A stretch of 39,259 bases of DNA, from positions 1 through 39,259 of the forward strand of contig CAIQBE010000021.1 in NCBI GenBank assembly GCA_903870015.1, read 5' to 3'. The DNA is from an uncultured Thiotrichales bacterium (lineage in GTDB: Bacteria > Pseudomonadota > Gammaproteobacteria > Francisellales > CACEW01). Of the stretch, positions 9,590-17,504 are shown one piece after another. Each line of letters begins with the position of its first letter. Position 1 is the stretch's first letter. The notes beneath the pieces are model-generated. The model searched no databases. It was not told where the DNA came from and saw nothing but the letters and a program-made list of their open reading frames with translations. The position numbers and the translations under genes are program-made.

Positions 9590-10888
9590 TCATAGTGAAA
9601 AATACAGCAAAAACACGAACGCCAACACCCACATCATGGGATGAATATCTTTTACTTTTTGATGGGCTACTTTTAGGATCACATAGGAAATGATGCCTAA
9701 GCCCACGCCATCGGCAATCGAAAAACTTAAAGGAATGATTAACAAGGTTACAATCGCCGGAATTAATTCTGTGGGTTCATCCCATGCCACATCGGCAAAA
9801 GGCTTCATCATTAGGCAAGCCACATAAAATAATGCACCTGCCGTTGCGAAAGGTGGAATACCCTTCGCAAGGGGCGCAAAAAATAGCATTGATATAAAAC
9901 AAACGGCAATGATCACTGCGGTTAAACCCGTACGCCCACCAGCTTTAATGCCTGCTGCGCTTTCAATATAGGGCGATAAAGTCGACGCCCCTACAAATGA
10001 CGCACCAATGGTCGCAAAGCTTTCCGCAAATAAGGCTTTACTCACCGAACGCGCCTCAAGCTTAGGATTTTTAAAATGAATTAACTTGGTAATGCCCAAT
10101 AATGATCCTGTGCTATCAAACAAGGCAATAATCACAAAAGTAAACAAAACTGAAAAAGCATTTAGTGTTAACAAGGGTTTTACCTCAAAGGCCCCCCAAT
10201 TACTAAAATCAAAATGGGGCCAGGCAAAAAAACCTTCAAAATGATTGAGCCCAAGCACATTACCAAGAACCGACACTACTAAAATACTAATCAGCATGGC
10301 GCCTTTAATATTATGCCCATCCAAAACTGCAATTAACAAAAATCCTAAAAAAAACAAAATAATTTGTAGATGTGCTAAGTGCCCCATACTTACTAAAGTG
10401 GCTTGATCTTCAATAATCACCCCGACATTTTTAAGCGCAATAAATCCAATGAAAAAACCAATCCCCGCAGTAATCGCTAAGCCCAAAGATTGGGGTATAG
10501 CGCTAATAATATATTGCCGAATGCGTGTAATCGTAATCGCCAAAAAAATCAGCCCCGATAAAAATACCGCACCCAAAGCTAATTCCCAAGAATAGTCTAA
10601 TTTACCAATGACCACAAAACAAAAATAAGACAATAAGCCCAAACCTGGTGCTACACCAATGGGTAAATTGGACCACACGCCTACAATTAAAGTGGCAAGA
10701 CTTGTGACCAAACATACAGCTAAAAAACTACTCTCAAAGTTCATGCCACTCGCGGCATACATATTAGGCGCAACGATAGTAATATAGGCCATGGTAAAAA
10801 AAGTGGTGAACCCCGCTAGCAACTCCTGTCTGAGAGAGGTCTGTTGAGAACTTAAATAGACTTTATAATTAGCAAGCTTTGTAATCAA
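9590..10888 (-). CDS. NCS2/AzgA-family purine (adenine/guanine/hypoxanthine) permease
   Basis: This polytopic inner-membrane protein belongs to the AzgA-type NCS2 transporters, which import purine bases by proton symport. Diagnostic pieces are [15 protein letters not shown] near the N-terminus, [25 protein letters not shown] and [20 protein letters not shown]. An open frame reaches back to 10960, but its first 24 codons lie in the tRNA-Pro gene. TTG 10888 is preceded by AGGA at about 6 nt and gives a 432-residue product of normal family length. It follows tRNA-Pro by 23 bp on the same strand, so read-through transcription is plausible. Purine salvage fits an intracellular or scavenging lifestyle (inference). 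Confidence 0.9.
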   Translation of the reverse strand: MITKLANYKVYLSSQQTSLRQELLAGFTTFFTMAYITIVAPNMYAASGMNFESSFLAVCLVTSLATLIVGVWSNLPIGVAPGLGLLSYFCFVVIGKLDYSWELALGAVFLSGLIFLAITITRIRQYIISAIPQSLGLAITAGIGFFIGFIALKNVGVIIEDQATLVSMGHLAHLQIILFFLGFLLIAVLDGHNIKGAMLISILVVSVLGNVLGLNHFEGFFAWPHFDFSNWGAFEVKPLLTLNAFSVLFTFVIIALFDSTGSLLGITKLIHFKNPKLEARSVSKALFAESFATIGASFVGASTLSPYIESAAGIKAGGRTGLTAVIIAVCFISMLFFAPLAKGIPPFATAGALFYVACLMMKPFADVAWDEPTELIPAIVTLLIIPLSFSIADGVGLGIISYVILKVAHQKVKDIHPMMWVLAFVFLLYFSL

Positions 10889-10911
10889 AACATGTCCTAA
10901 TTTATAAAAAA

Positions 10912-10988
10912 TGGTCGGGACGAGAGGATTTGAACCTCCGACCCCATGCACCCCATGCATGTGCGCTACCAGGCTGCGCTACGCCCCG
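10912..10988 (-). tRNA. tRNA-Pro(GGG)
   Basis: A full cloverleaf is read on the minus strand. The acceptor CGGGGCG pairs with CGTCCCG with one G-U. The D arm is GCGCAGCCTGGTAGCGC, the anticodon stem CATGC/GCATG closes loop ATGGGGT (anticodon GGG), and the T arm contains GGTTCAAATCC. Discriminator A and an encoded CCA end the gene at 10912. Confidence 0.95.
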
Positions 10989-11065
10989 ACGAGACCATGG
11001 ATGATACGTGAAATGGTCCAAAAAAGCAAATAGGCGCTGCTTTAAACAATACGCCTATCTAATTT

Positions 11066-12631
11066 CTAAATACCAATAGAACTAGCAGAAGGAGCTCTGT
11101 CAATAAGTCGCTGATGTGCGCCACCCTCGGGGGTTCTTTTGGGGCAGCAACATTTTGCCCACAAGCTATCCGCAAAGGTTACACCAAGATTAAAACCAGC
11201 AGGAAGCGCCCCCTTCTCTTTATGCCCATGCTCATCTGTTGCCCTTGCTTTATATAAGACATCCACGGTTTTAACACAATTTAATAACGCTATTGCTGCC
11301 ACCGCATTGATGATTCGTATGGAGGCTGGAAAATTAAAAACTACTGAAGTTAAAGCCATTAAATCTTTACCAATTCCAGGCTGCCCCTGCGCCATTGCAG
11401 GAATAATAGTACCGAAAGACCATACCAAAGCCGCTAGGCCTAAGATCAATTTTGCAGTGACTGCTCCACATGAGGGTTGCGCACCTATATTCAATACGCC
11501 ATCAAGCATTTCCTTTATACCATCTTTTGCAAAAAACACACCAAATGCAAGATCCCCTGCTGCCGCTGCATACGCCGCAGGCAAAGGTAACCACGAAAAC
11601 CCTCCTTCTTTATTGTCAGCGCTAATATAGGTAGCTAATTGCTTATAATAAAACCCACCTATCAAACCAGCAAGCCCCAATACTAAGATTAGTTTTATAG
11701 CAGAACATCCTTTAGCGGCACATGAATCTTCGCGCACCTCAGACTGCTCGACTGAATCAGTTTCTTCAATCTCAGGCTCAGGCTCAGGCTCTTTGTACAC
11801 CACAATGGCTTCGCTTCCTACTGGATTATCTACTGCGGCGGCTCCTGGCTGCTCTTCATCTGTACTTGAGTCGACATTAGCAGAAAGCTCTACAAATCTT
11901 GCTGTTGTTTCCCCCGCCCCACAACGCTCTCTCAGCCATTGATATCCATCAGGCATTCCTTTGAATAGTATGTCATAGCTTGATACGGCATTAAGCAACA
12001 TCATGATAGCAACAAAACTGACTGCGCAGCCATTCGCCACCCCTTGCGCAACCGAATTCCCTTCATTTATATTCAGATTATTTAAAAGCTGTGGCACGAC
12101 TCTACGCATTAAAGGGATATAGTTACAGCCTGAGAGACTACCCATTATCATCGCAGGCAGCACACCGCCAATTAAATTTCGTGGCTTATAAGAGTTTGTA
12201 TCTACCGCAGCATGAAATACATCTCTATTCATCGGAATAGCAGTGAAAATTACATTCGTTACTGCACTCACTGCAGCCGCTAATCCCATTCCTGTACTTC
12301 CGGACAAAAACAGACTAAGCTTACTTTCATCCTCTTCGCTGGGTGGGGCATTGCCTAGATTAATCATCAAGTAGCCTAATAAAGTGATGACAGCGGGTAT
12401 GGCGACCAACCCTAGCCTTAAGACTATCTTCGTGCAAGGTGTCTCAAGCTTTTCTTGCGATATCCATGGTTTCTGCCACCATTGAGCTAAACTGGTGCAT
12501 AACTCGCCAGAATTTGTAGCCGTGGCCTCTGGCGCTGCCATAAATCCTACATCCTCCGAAGTGTTACCCTGGCTTTTTTTTGCTACTAATGGACTGCGCT
12601 CACCCACCTCACCTCTTCCCTGACCCCTCAT
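11066..12631 (-). CDS. Internally duplicated polytopic membrane protein of unknown function
   Basis: I do not recognise this 521-residue protein. It starts at an ATG with a strong AGGAGGT site 6 nt upstream. Two halves of similar layout are visible. Residues 68-225 and 312-461 each hold about four hydrophobic helices, and both halves end alike (AIMMLLNAVSSYDILFKG against AAIALLNCVKTVDVLYKA). A hydrophilic acidic linker joins them, with the run KEPEPEPEIEE near residue 280. The first 60 residues and the last 50 are polar. Both halves are rich in Gly and Ala in the helices, with scattered Cys. No transporter signature is seen. It could be an inner-membrane protein or a membrane-targeted Dot/Icm substrate (inference). 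Confidence 0.7.
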   Translation of the reverse strand: MRGQGRGEVGERSPLVAKKSQGNTSEDVGFMAAPEATATNSGELCTSLAQWWQKPWISQEKLETPCTKIVLRLGLVAIPAVITLLGYLMINLGNAPPSEEDESKLSLFLSGSTGMGLAAAVSAVTNVIFTAIPMNRDVFHAAVDTNSYKPRNLIGGVLPAMIMGSLSGCNYIPLMRRVVPQLLNNLNINEGNSVAQGVANGCAVSFVAIMMLLNAVSSYDILFKGMPDGYQWLRERCGAGETTARFVELSANVDSSTDEEQPGAAAVDNPVGSEAIVVYKEPEPEPEIEETDSVEQSEVREDSCAAKGCSAIKLILVLGLAGLIGGFYYKQLATYISADNKEGGFSWLPLPAAYAAAAGDLAFGVFFAKDGIKEMLDGVLNIGAQPSCGAVTAKLILGLAALVWSFGTIIPAMAQGQPGIGKDLMALTSVVFNFPASIRIINAVAAIALLNCVKTVDVLYKARATDEHGHKEKGALPAGFNLGVTFADSLWAKCCCPKRTPEGGAHQRLIDRAPSASSIGI

Positions 12632-12648
12632 TACAAGACCTCCTATTT

Positions 12649-12663
12649 TTAAAATTTTAACAG
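12649..12663. promoter_or_regulatory. AT palindrome in the 5' leader of the 12631 gene
   Basis: TTAAAATTTTAA is a perfect 12-bp palindrome followed by CAG, 5 nt upstream of the ribosome-binding site. The TTTAACAG end is shared with the palindrome at 3428-3443, which also sits just before a ribosome-binding site. It may be a shared regulator site, or chance in AT-rich DNA. Confidence 0.25.
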
Positions 12664-12679
12664 ATAAATATTATTAATT

Positions 12680-12707
12680 TTTATAATATAACACAAAGTT
12701 ACGCCAA
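12680..12707 (-). promoter_or_regulatory. Promoter of the duplicated membrane protein gene
   Basis: On the minus strand TTGGCG (12702-12707) and TATAAA (12680-12685) are separated by 16 nt, about 50 bp upstream of the ATG. Confidence 0.4.
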
Positions 12708-12733
12708 AATGTAGCGACAATTTCATTTTCATG

Positions 12734-12761
12734 AATTTTGTTTAGCCAATTTTGTTTAGCC
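12734..12761. repeat. Two tandem copies of a 14-bp unit
   Basis: AATTTTGTTTAGCC occurs twice back to back (12734-12747 and 12748-12761), just upstream of the tRNA-Leu promoter. No function is evident; a replication-slippage duplication is the simplest explanation. Confidence 0.7.
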
Positions 12762-12765
12762 ACCC

Positions 12766-12794
12766 TAGACAAACCCCTTAAAAACTATTATTAT
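12766..12794 (+). promoter_or_regulatory. tRNA-Leu promoter
   Basis: TAGACA (12766-12771), a 17-nt spacer and TATTAT (12789-12794) end 11 nt before the tRNA 5' end, implying a very short leader. Confidence 0.55.
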
Positions 12795-12804
12795 GCACAT
12801 CCTG

Positions 12805-12888
12805 GCCGACGTGGTGAAATGGTAGACACGCCATCTTGAGGTGGTGGTGGGGCAACCTGTGAGAGTTCGAGTCTCTCCGTCGGCACCA
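12805..12888 (+). tRNA. tRNA-Leu(GAG)
   Basis: The acceptor GCCGACG pairs with CGTCGGC, followed by A and an encoded CCA. The anticodon stem CCATC/GGTGG closes loop TTGAGGT (anticodon GAG). A variable arm follows, as in class II tRNAs, then the T arm with GTTCGAGTC. It resembles E. coli tRNA-Leu(GAG) closely in layout. Confidence 0.95.
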
Positions 12889-12972
12889 ATTTTAAAATCT
12901 CCTAAAATCTAATATTAGCTTAAAAAACTAATAGAAACAAGGCTTAAAACTTATAAACATAGGGCCTTTCTG

Positions 12973-14324
12973 TTAAACAACCTTTAGATCGGCTCCTTCT
13001 TTCGTATTCATTGTTGGATGTAAATCCAGTTGACGGATAGATTTGGATTTAAAAATAAAGAAAGATAAAATGATCACAAATATTCCTGAAAGGAAAAAAA
13101 TAAATGCAATTCCTCTCCCTGGCCCTACTCCAAACATCAAACCCAGATTTGTAGATAATGCCCCCCGGGCATAAAAAGCGGATCAAATACTTTATCCGCT
13201 AAAAATCCTGATACCCCATAGGCAACTAAAGCGCCAAAATAAGTAATGACTGATATCAGAGACCAAACACGCCCCTGCATTTCATTGGTAATGTTTTGCC
13301 TGATTAAAACATCTAGGCTACTGTTTACAAAGGGTAGCGCCGTAAAAAATAAAAATCCAGGAATAACAATAGCCCAAAAATTAGGGACTATGCCAATAAA
13401 AGAAAAAAATATCCCCATGAGTGCCAGCGCCACCGTAAGTATTGGCACACTTTTTCCCTTGCGCTTCTTGGTACTAATAATAATAGCGCTGATTAACATT
13501 CCTATTGCGCAAATAGATTGAGCCGTACCCAGAGCTTGCGCTGTTGAAAATGAAAGCACCATTGGCGCAAGTAATGCTTGAAATAATCCAATATAAAAAA
13601 GCAATAATGAAACGAGCGTCACTAAAACCGCAACACCTCGATTGGCAATAATTGTTTTAAAGCCCTCTGACATTTCTCCTAAAAAATGAGTTTTATTTTG
13701 CTGGATGGGCTTGGCCTTTTTCTCCATCGTTGTCCAAACAGCAAAAACTGCTATAGCTGAGACTAGAAAGCTTACGAGATCAATGAGCAAAATGTATTTG
13801 ACGCTCATAATCATCATTAAAAATCCTGCGAGCAAAGGCGCAATTAAAAATTGTGCTGAGCCTGATAGCTGCACCAAACCGCTCGCTTTTGCATATTGAT
13901 CGCGCGCGACAAAATCAGAAACTGAGGCTTTGAACGAGGGGTTTTGAAACGCAACAAAGATAGAGCTAACCGCTATTCCTGGGTAAATCATCATCACACT
14001 ATGGTCATTGTGTGAGATTAGAAAATAGATGAGCAAAATCCCAAAGGCAGACCCTACATTACCAATGATCATGAGCGCAAACCGGTCTACTCGGTCTGCC
14101 AATACCCCGCCAATCGGACGCAGAATAATCGCGGGTAAAAAAGTAAATAAAACCACAAGGGTAGCACTCGTAGCCTCGCCCGTAAGGCGAAAAGCATAAA
14201 CGCCTAATGCAAATGCCGTTAAGCCCGAGCCAATGGTCGAGATAAAATCACCGATCCAAAGCATTAAGAATTTCAAAAAACCATTTTTTTCTGCTTGCTG
14301 CTCAACACTATTGTTTTTGCTCAT
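12973..14324 (-). pseudogene. MFS efflux transporter, frameshifted near the C-terminus
   Basis: The uninterrupted frame (13137-14324, 395 residues) is an MFS drug-efflux-type permease with about eleven membrane segments and the loop LRPIGGVLADRVDR after TM2. It ends abruptly in PLFMPGGHYLQIWV. In the next frame the sequence continues as ALSTNLGLMFGVGPGRG, then a last hydrophobic helix (GIAFIFFLSGIFVII) and a polar tail, with a stop at 12973. Homologues typically read PGGAL...G.GPGRG without a break here. The shift falls in a run of six G on the minus strand (13161-13166); one more G restores a roughly 450-residue protein. It may be a true mutation, a phase-variable tract or a sequencing error. 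Confidence 0.85.
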
Positions 14325-14765
14325 ATCAATTTTACCTATTTTTATAAGTTATTATTAAGAAGTTCTAGATGATATTTAAAATTCTTTTATCACTACGATC
14401 TGATTTAATTCTTAGCTTAGTATACTTTTATACGCTATATTATGCTAGTTCCTGGGGGATTTAATCTGACTACCGTATAAGGATTCAGCATTTTATGGGC
14501 GCCAGCCTTCGCGCACACGCCGACCTCGGGCTGATGTCAAAAATTTTGGTCTGCCTTGGATTGACAAAGCATTAATAAAAAAACGTAATATTATTGCAGA
14601 TGAAAATTTTATTTTTTTGGTAGCAACGCAGTGGTCGATAGTGGATATATTTGAAATGACTAAGCTAGTGTTAATGCCTCTTAACTCTATTAACTTAAAG
14701 TCAATCTTTGAACTTACACACCCAGCTTGCTATAATGTACCTTAATTACTTAACACGTCTCTTCT
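14325..14765. other. Intergenic region with a startless open frame
   Basis: This 441-bp stretch separates the MFS gene from murE. A plus-strand frame stays open from 14470 to the stop at 14743-14745 (91 codons). It has no plausible start at its 5' end and reads through a short GC-rich patch (about 14498-14530). It could be a gene remnant or chance. I recognise no protein in it, and the murE promoter lies inside its end. Confidence 0.5.
14708..14736 (+). promoter_or_regulatory. murE promoter
   Basis: TTGAAC (14708-14713), a 17-nt spacer and a perfect TATAAT (14731-14736) lie 30 bp before the murE ATG. Confidence 0.75.
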
Positions 14766-16232
14766 ATGAAAACCCTGCAAGCGCTTGCGGCTTATCTTAA
14801 TATTTCCTATGAGCACCCTATTGATTTAGAGCTTGCGCATTTGTCTATTGATTCTCGGGCTATTCAGCCTGGCGATGTTTTTTGTGCTTATCAAGGTGCT
14901 GTGTCCGATGGCCATGATTATATTCAAATGGCGATTGATCAGGGGGCTGTGTTAATTCTTGCTGAGCGCGCTGTTGTTTGTACTGTGCCTATCTTGGTAG
15001 CGCCTGATCTTCAGGCGCGTTTAAGCGCTCTGGCTGACTGGTTTTATGATTCACCTTCAAAGCATCTTAAAGTCATTGGTGTTACTGGCACGAATGGCAA
15101 AACTTCAACCACGCATTATTTGGCGCAGTTTTTGCATTTACTTGGGCTTAAGGTTGCGATCACAGGAACAGTCGGTAATGGCATATGGGGGGCACTTTCG
15201 GAAAGCACTCACTCAACACCTAGCGCGATTAGCTTGCAACGACAACTGGCTGAGTTTGTAGCGCAATCGGTTGAATATGTGATTATCGAAGTATCTTCAC
15301 ACGCCTTGGAACAACAGCGTGTTGCCGATATTCATTTTATCAGCGCCGTGTTTACTAATTTAACGCAAGATCATTTAGACTTTCATAAAACTATGGAAGC
15401 TTATGCGGCCAGTAAAGCGCAACTCTTTGCCTGGCCCAATTTAAAAACCGTGATTCTTAATAAAGATGATCCACAACATTTGACCATGGTTACAGGCGTT
15501 GCGCTTCATACTAAAATTTATTATTACAGTATTGCTGAGCGCGATGACTCGCTTACCTATGCTGATGATCTCACATTAGATGCACAAGGCCTAGGCTTTC
15601 ACTTGCACTCTTTTGCGGGAGAGGCGCTTGTTAAAACGCAACTGCTAGGAAGCTTTAATGTCAGCAACCTACTGGCGGCATTTACTACTTTATTGAGCCT
15701 TAACTTTTCCTTGAGTGCATTGGCCAAGCTTAGTATTTTAGTGCACCCTGTCAAAGGCCGCATGGAAGTATTGCGTTATCCTAATTTACCGCTCACCGTG
15801 ATTGATTACGCTCATACACCGGATGGCCTTGAAAAAGCGCTCTCCACCCTTAAAGCTTATGCAAAACCTGTCTGGGTGGTATTTGGTTGTGGTGGTAATC
15901 GTGATGCTATTAAGCGCCCGATTATGGCGAGCATTGCTGAAAACTTGGCAGACCAAGTGATTATCACTGAAGATAATTCTCGCAAAGAAAGCCCTGAGAT
16001 TATCTTTGCAGATATTTTTAAAGGCTTTAAAAAATCTGAGGCGATTCGCTTAATCCCTAAGCGTGCAGAGGCGATTACTTATGCCCTAACCCATGCCCCC
16101 AAAGATGCGATCATTCTTTTAGCGGGCAAAGGCCATGAAACCTATCTTGAAACTCAAGGACAAAAACTTCACTTTGATGAGCGTGATGTCGTCAAAAAAT
16201 TAGCTCACGTCCTCCAAGCTCAAAAACCCTGA
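14766..16232 (+). CDS. murE: UDP-MurNAc-L-Ala-D-Glu:meso-diaminopimelate ligase MurE
   Basis: This cytoplasmic ATP-dependent ligase adds meso-diaminopimelate to the peptidoglycan precursor. The 488-residue protein shows an N-terminal UDP-binding part (LSIDSRAIQPGDVFCAYQG), the Mur ATP loop GVTGTNGKTSTTHYLAQ (near residue 105), STTPSA-like substrate residues (HSTPSAI), the carbamylated-lysine region and DYAHTPDGLEKAL. The C-terminal amino-acid pocket reads DNSR (residues 403-406), where Gram-negative MurE usually has DNPR. The Asn and Arg that select diaminopimelate are kept. The gene has its own promoter and is not in a dcw cluster, unlike most gammaproteobacteria. Its end overlaps the convergent ABC ATPase gene by 33 bp. 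Confidence 0.95.
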   Translation: MKTLQALAAYLNISYEHPIDLELAHLSIDSRAIQPGDVFCAYQGAVSDGHDYIQMAIDQGAVLILAERAVVCTVPILVAPDLQARLSALADWFYDSPSKHLKVIGVTGTNGKTSTTHYLAQFLHLLGLKVAITGTVGNGIWGALSESTHSTPSAISLQRQLAEFVAQSVEYVIIEVSSHALEQQRVADIHFISAVFTNLTQDHLDFHKTMEAYAASKAQLFAWPNLKTVILNKDDPQHLTMVTGVALHTKIYYYSIAERDDSLTYADDLTLDAQGLGFHLHSFAGEALVKTQLLGSFNVSNLLAAFTTLLSLNFSLSALAKLSILVHPVKGRMEVLRYPNLPLTVIDYAHTPDGLEKALSTLKAYAKPVWVVFGCGGNRDAIKRPIMASIAENLADQVIITEDNSRKESPEIIFADIFKGFKKSEAIRLIPKRAEAITYALTHAPKDAIILLAGKGHETYLETQGQKLHFDERDVVKKLAHVLQAQKP

Positions 16233-17492
16233 ATTATAATCATAGGCAAAAATCTCAGCGTAGCGACTCCAATCAATAATCGTTGCTAATACGCGCTTGC
16301 CTTCATCTTTAGTGAAGTAAGCTTCGAGCTCATGCTCAAATTCATCTTCTGATACTTTCTCACCATGCGCTGCTTGCAAGACATTGTGAATATGCGCTGC
16401 TAAAGGAATATGCTCAAGTAATAGCTTGGCAAATAAAATTTTCTTTTGAGTAATATCTGCGTTTAAGAACTCCTGGCCCTTAGGCGTCATGGCAATATCA
16501 CCTTCTGAGACATTGGCCAATTGCAGAATCGACAAAGCTTCAAGTACAGGGAAAAGATCATCGATATTTAAACGAATATAATCAGCGAGTAATGGCAAAT
16601 CGATAGCGCCTTTTTGTTGCAACTCTTCTAACGCCTCAAGCAAACCAATCAGCTCAGCAATACCCACATCTGGCAGACGATAATCAAGACCAATATGCGC
16701 TTGAACACGTACTTGTGCTTTGGCGGTCGTGAATCTTTGCGAGGTCATCATCTTATAGACTTCATCGATCAATCTTAATACTTCAGGATTTTGGCTATTA
16801 CGTGGTTGCTTTAGATCTACTTTTAATTCGCCCTTAATACAGCCTGGATTGCTACCAAAGACCAAAACGCGATCTGCCATTAAAATCGCCTCTTCAATAT
16901 TATGCGTCACAAACAAAATGCCTTTCATTTTGGTATCGTGCGCTTGCCATAATTCCATTAAGTCATTACGCAAGCTCTCTGCCGTTAATACATCAAGTGC
17001 TGAAAATGGCTCATCCATTAATAATAATTGTGGCTCAGTGACCAAAGCACGGGCAAAGCCAACACGTTGGCGCATACCCCCTGATAACTCCTTAGGATAG
17101 GCGCTTTCAAAACCGTCCATACCGATCATGTCGATAGCCTTGATCGCACGTTCACGTCTTGCCGCTGCTGGTACGCGTAAAGCTTCTAATCCCAACTCCA
17201 CATTTTGCAGTACGGTCAACCAAGGCATGAGGGCAAAACTTTGAAACACCATAGCAATGCCCTGAACTGGGCCATATACCTTTGTGCCTTGATAACTGGC
17301 ATGGCCCTTGCTTGGCTGAATTAAGCCGGCTAGAATTCGTAGCAAGGTTGACTTGCCTGAACCCGACTGCCCCAATAACGCCACGATCTCACCTTCATAC
17401 ATGCTAAAGTTTACATGCTCGATGACATTTAACGGCTGACCATCCGGCTTATCAAAATGATGACTGATATCGCTTAATTCTACTAAACTCAT
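16200..17492 (-). CDS. NitT/TauT-type ABC transporter ATPase with C-terminal AAA-associated domain
   Basis: Residues 1-260 are an ABC nucleotide-binding domain: Walker A GQSGSGKSTLLRILAG, Q loop FQSFALMPW, signature LSGGMRQRVGFARAL, Walker B LLLMDEPFSALD and switch His in FVTHNIEEA. This form is typical of nitrate/sulfonate/taurine importers. Residues 290-430 form an extra helical, winged-helix-like domain (AAA-associated C-terminal type) seen in a subset of these ATPases. The ATG follows AAAGGAG at good spacing. It lies 12 bp after the permease gene on the same strand, so the two form an operon. No substrate-binding protein is present, and the substrate is unknown. Confidence 0.9.
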   Translation of the reverse strand: MSLVELSDISHHFDKPDGQPLNVIEHVNFSMYEGEIVALLGQSGSGKSTLLRILAGLIQPSKGHASYQGTKVYGPVQGIAMVFQSFALMPWLTVLQNVELGLEALRVPAAARRERAIKAIDMIGMDGFESAYPKELSGGMRQRVGFARALVTEPQLLLMDEPFSALDVLTAESLRNDLMELWQAHDTKMKGILFVTHNIEEAILMADRVLVFGSNPGCIKGELKVDLKQPRNSQNPEVLRLIDEVYKMMTSQRFTTAKAQVRVQAHIGLDYRLPDVGIAELIGLLEALEELQQKGAIDLPLLADYIRLNIDDLFPVLEALSILQLANVSEGDIAMTPKGQEFLNADITQKKILFAKLLLEHIPLAAHIHNVLQAAHGEKVSEDEFEHELEAYFTKDEGKRVLATIIDWSRYAEIFAYDYNSGFLSLEDVS

Positions 17493-17504
17493 AACACGCT
17501 CCTT

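Noticed and set aside
10889..10960. N-terminal extension of the purine permease
   Set aside because: Its codons are the tRNA-Pro gene read as protein. The TTG at 10888 with AGGA gives a normal-length permease.
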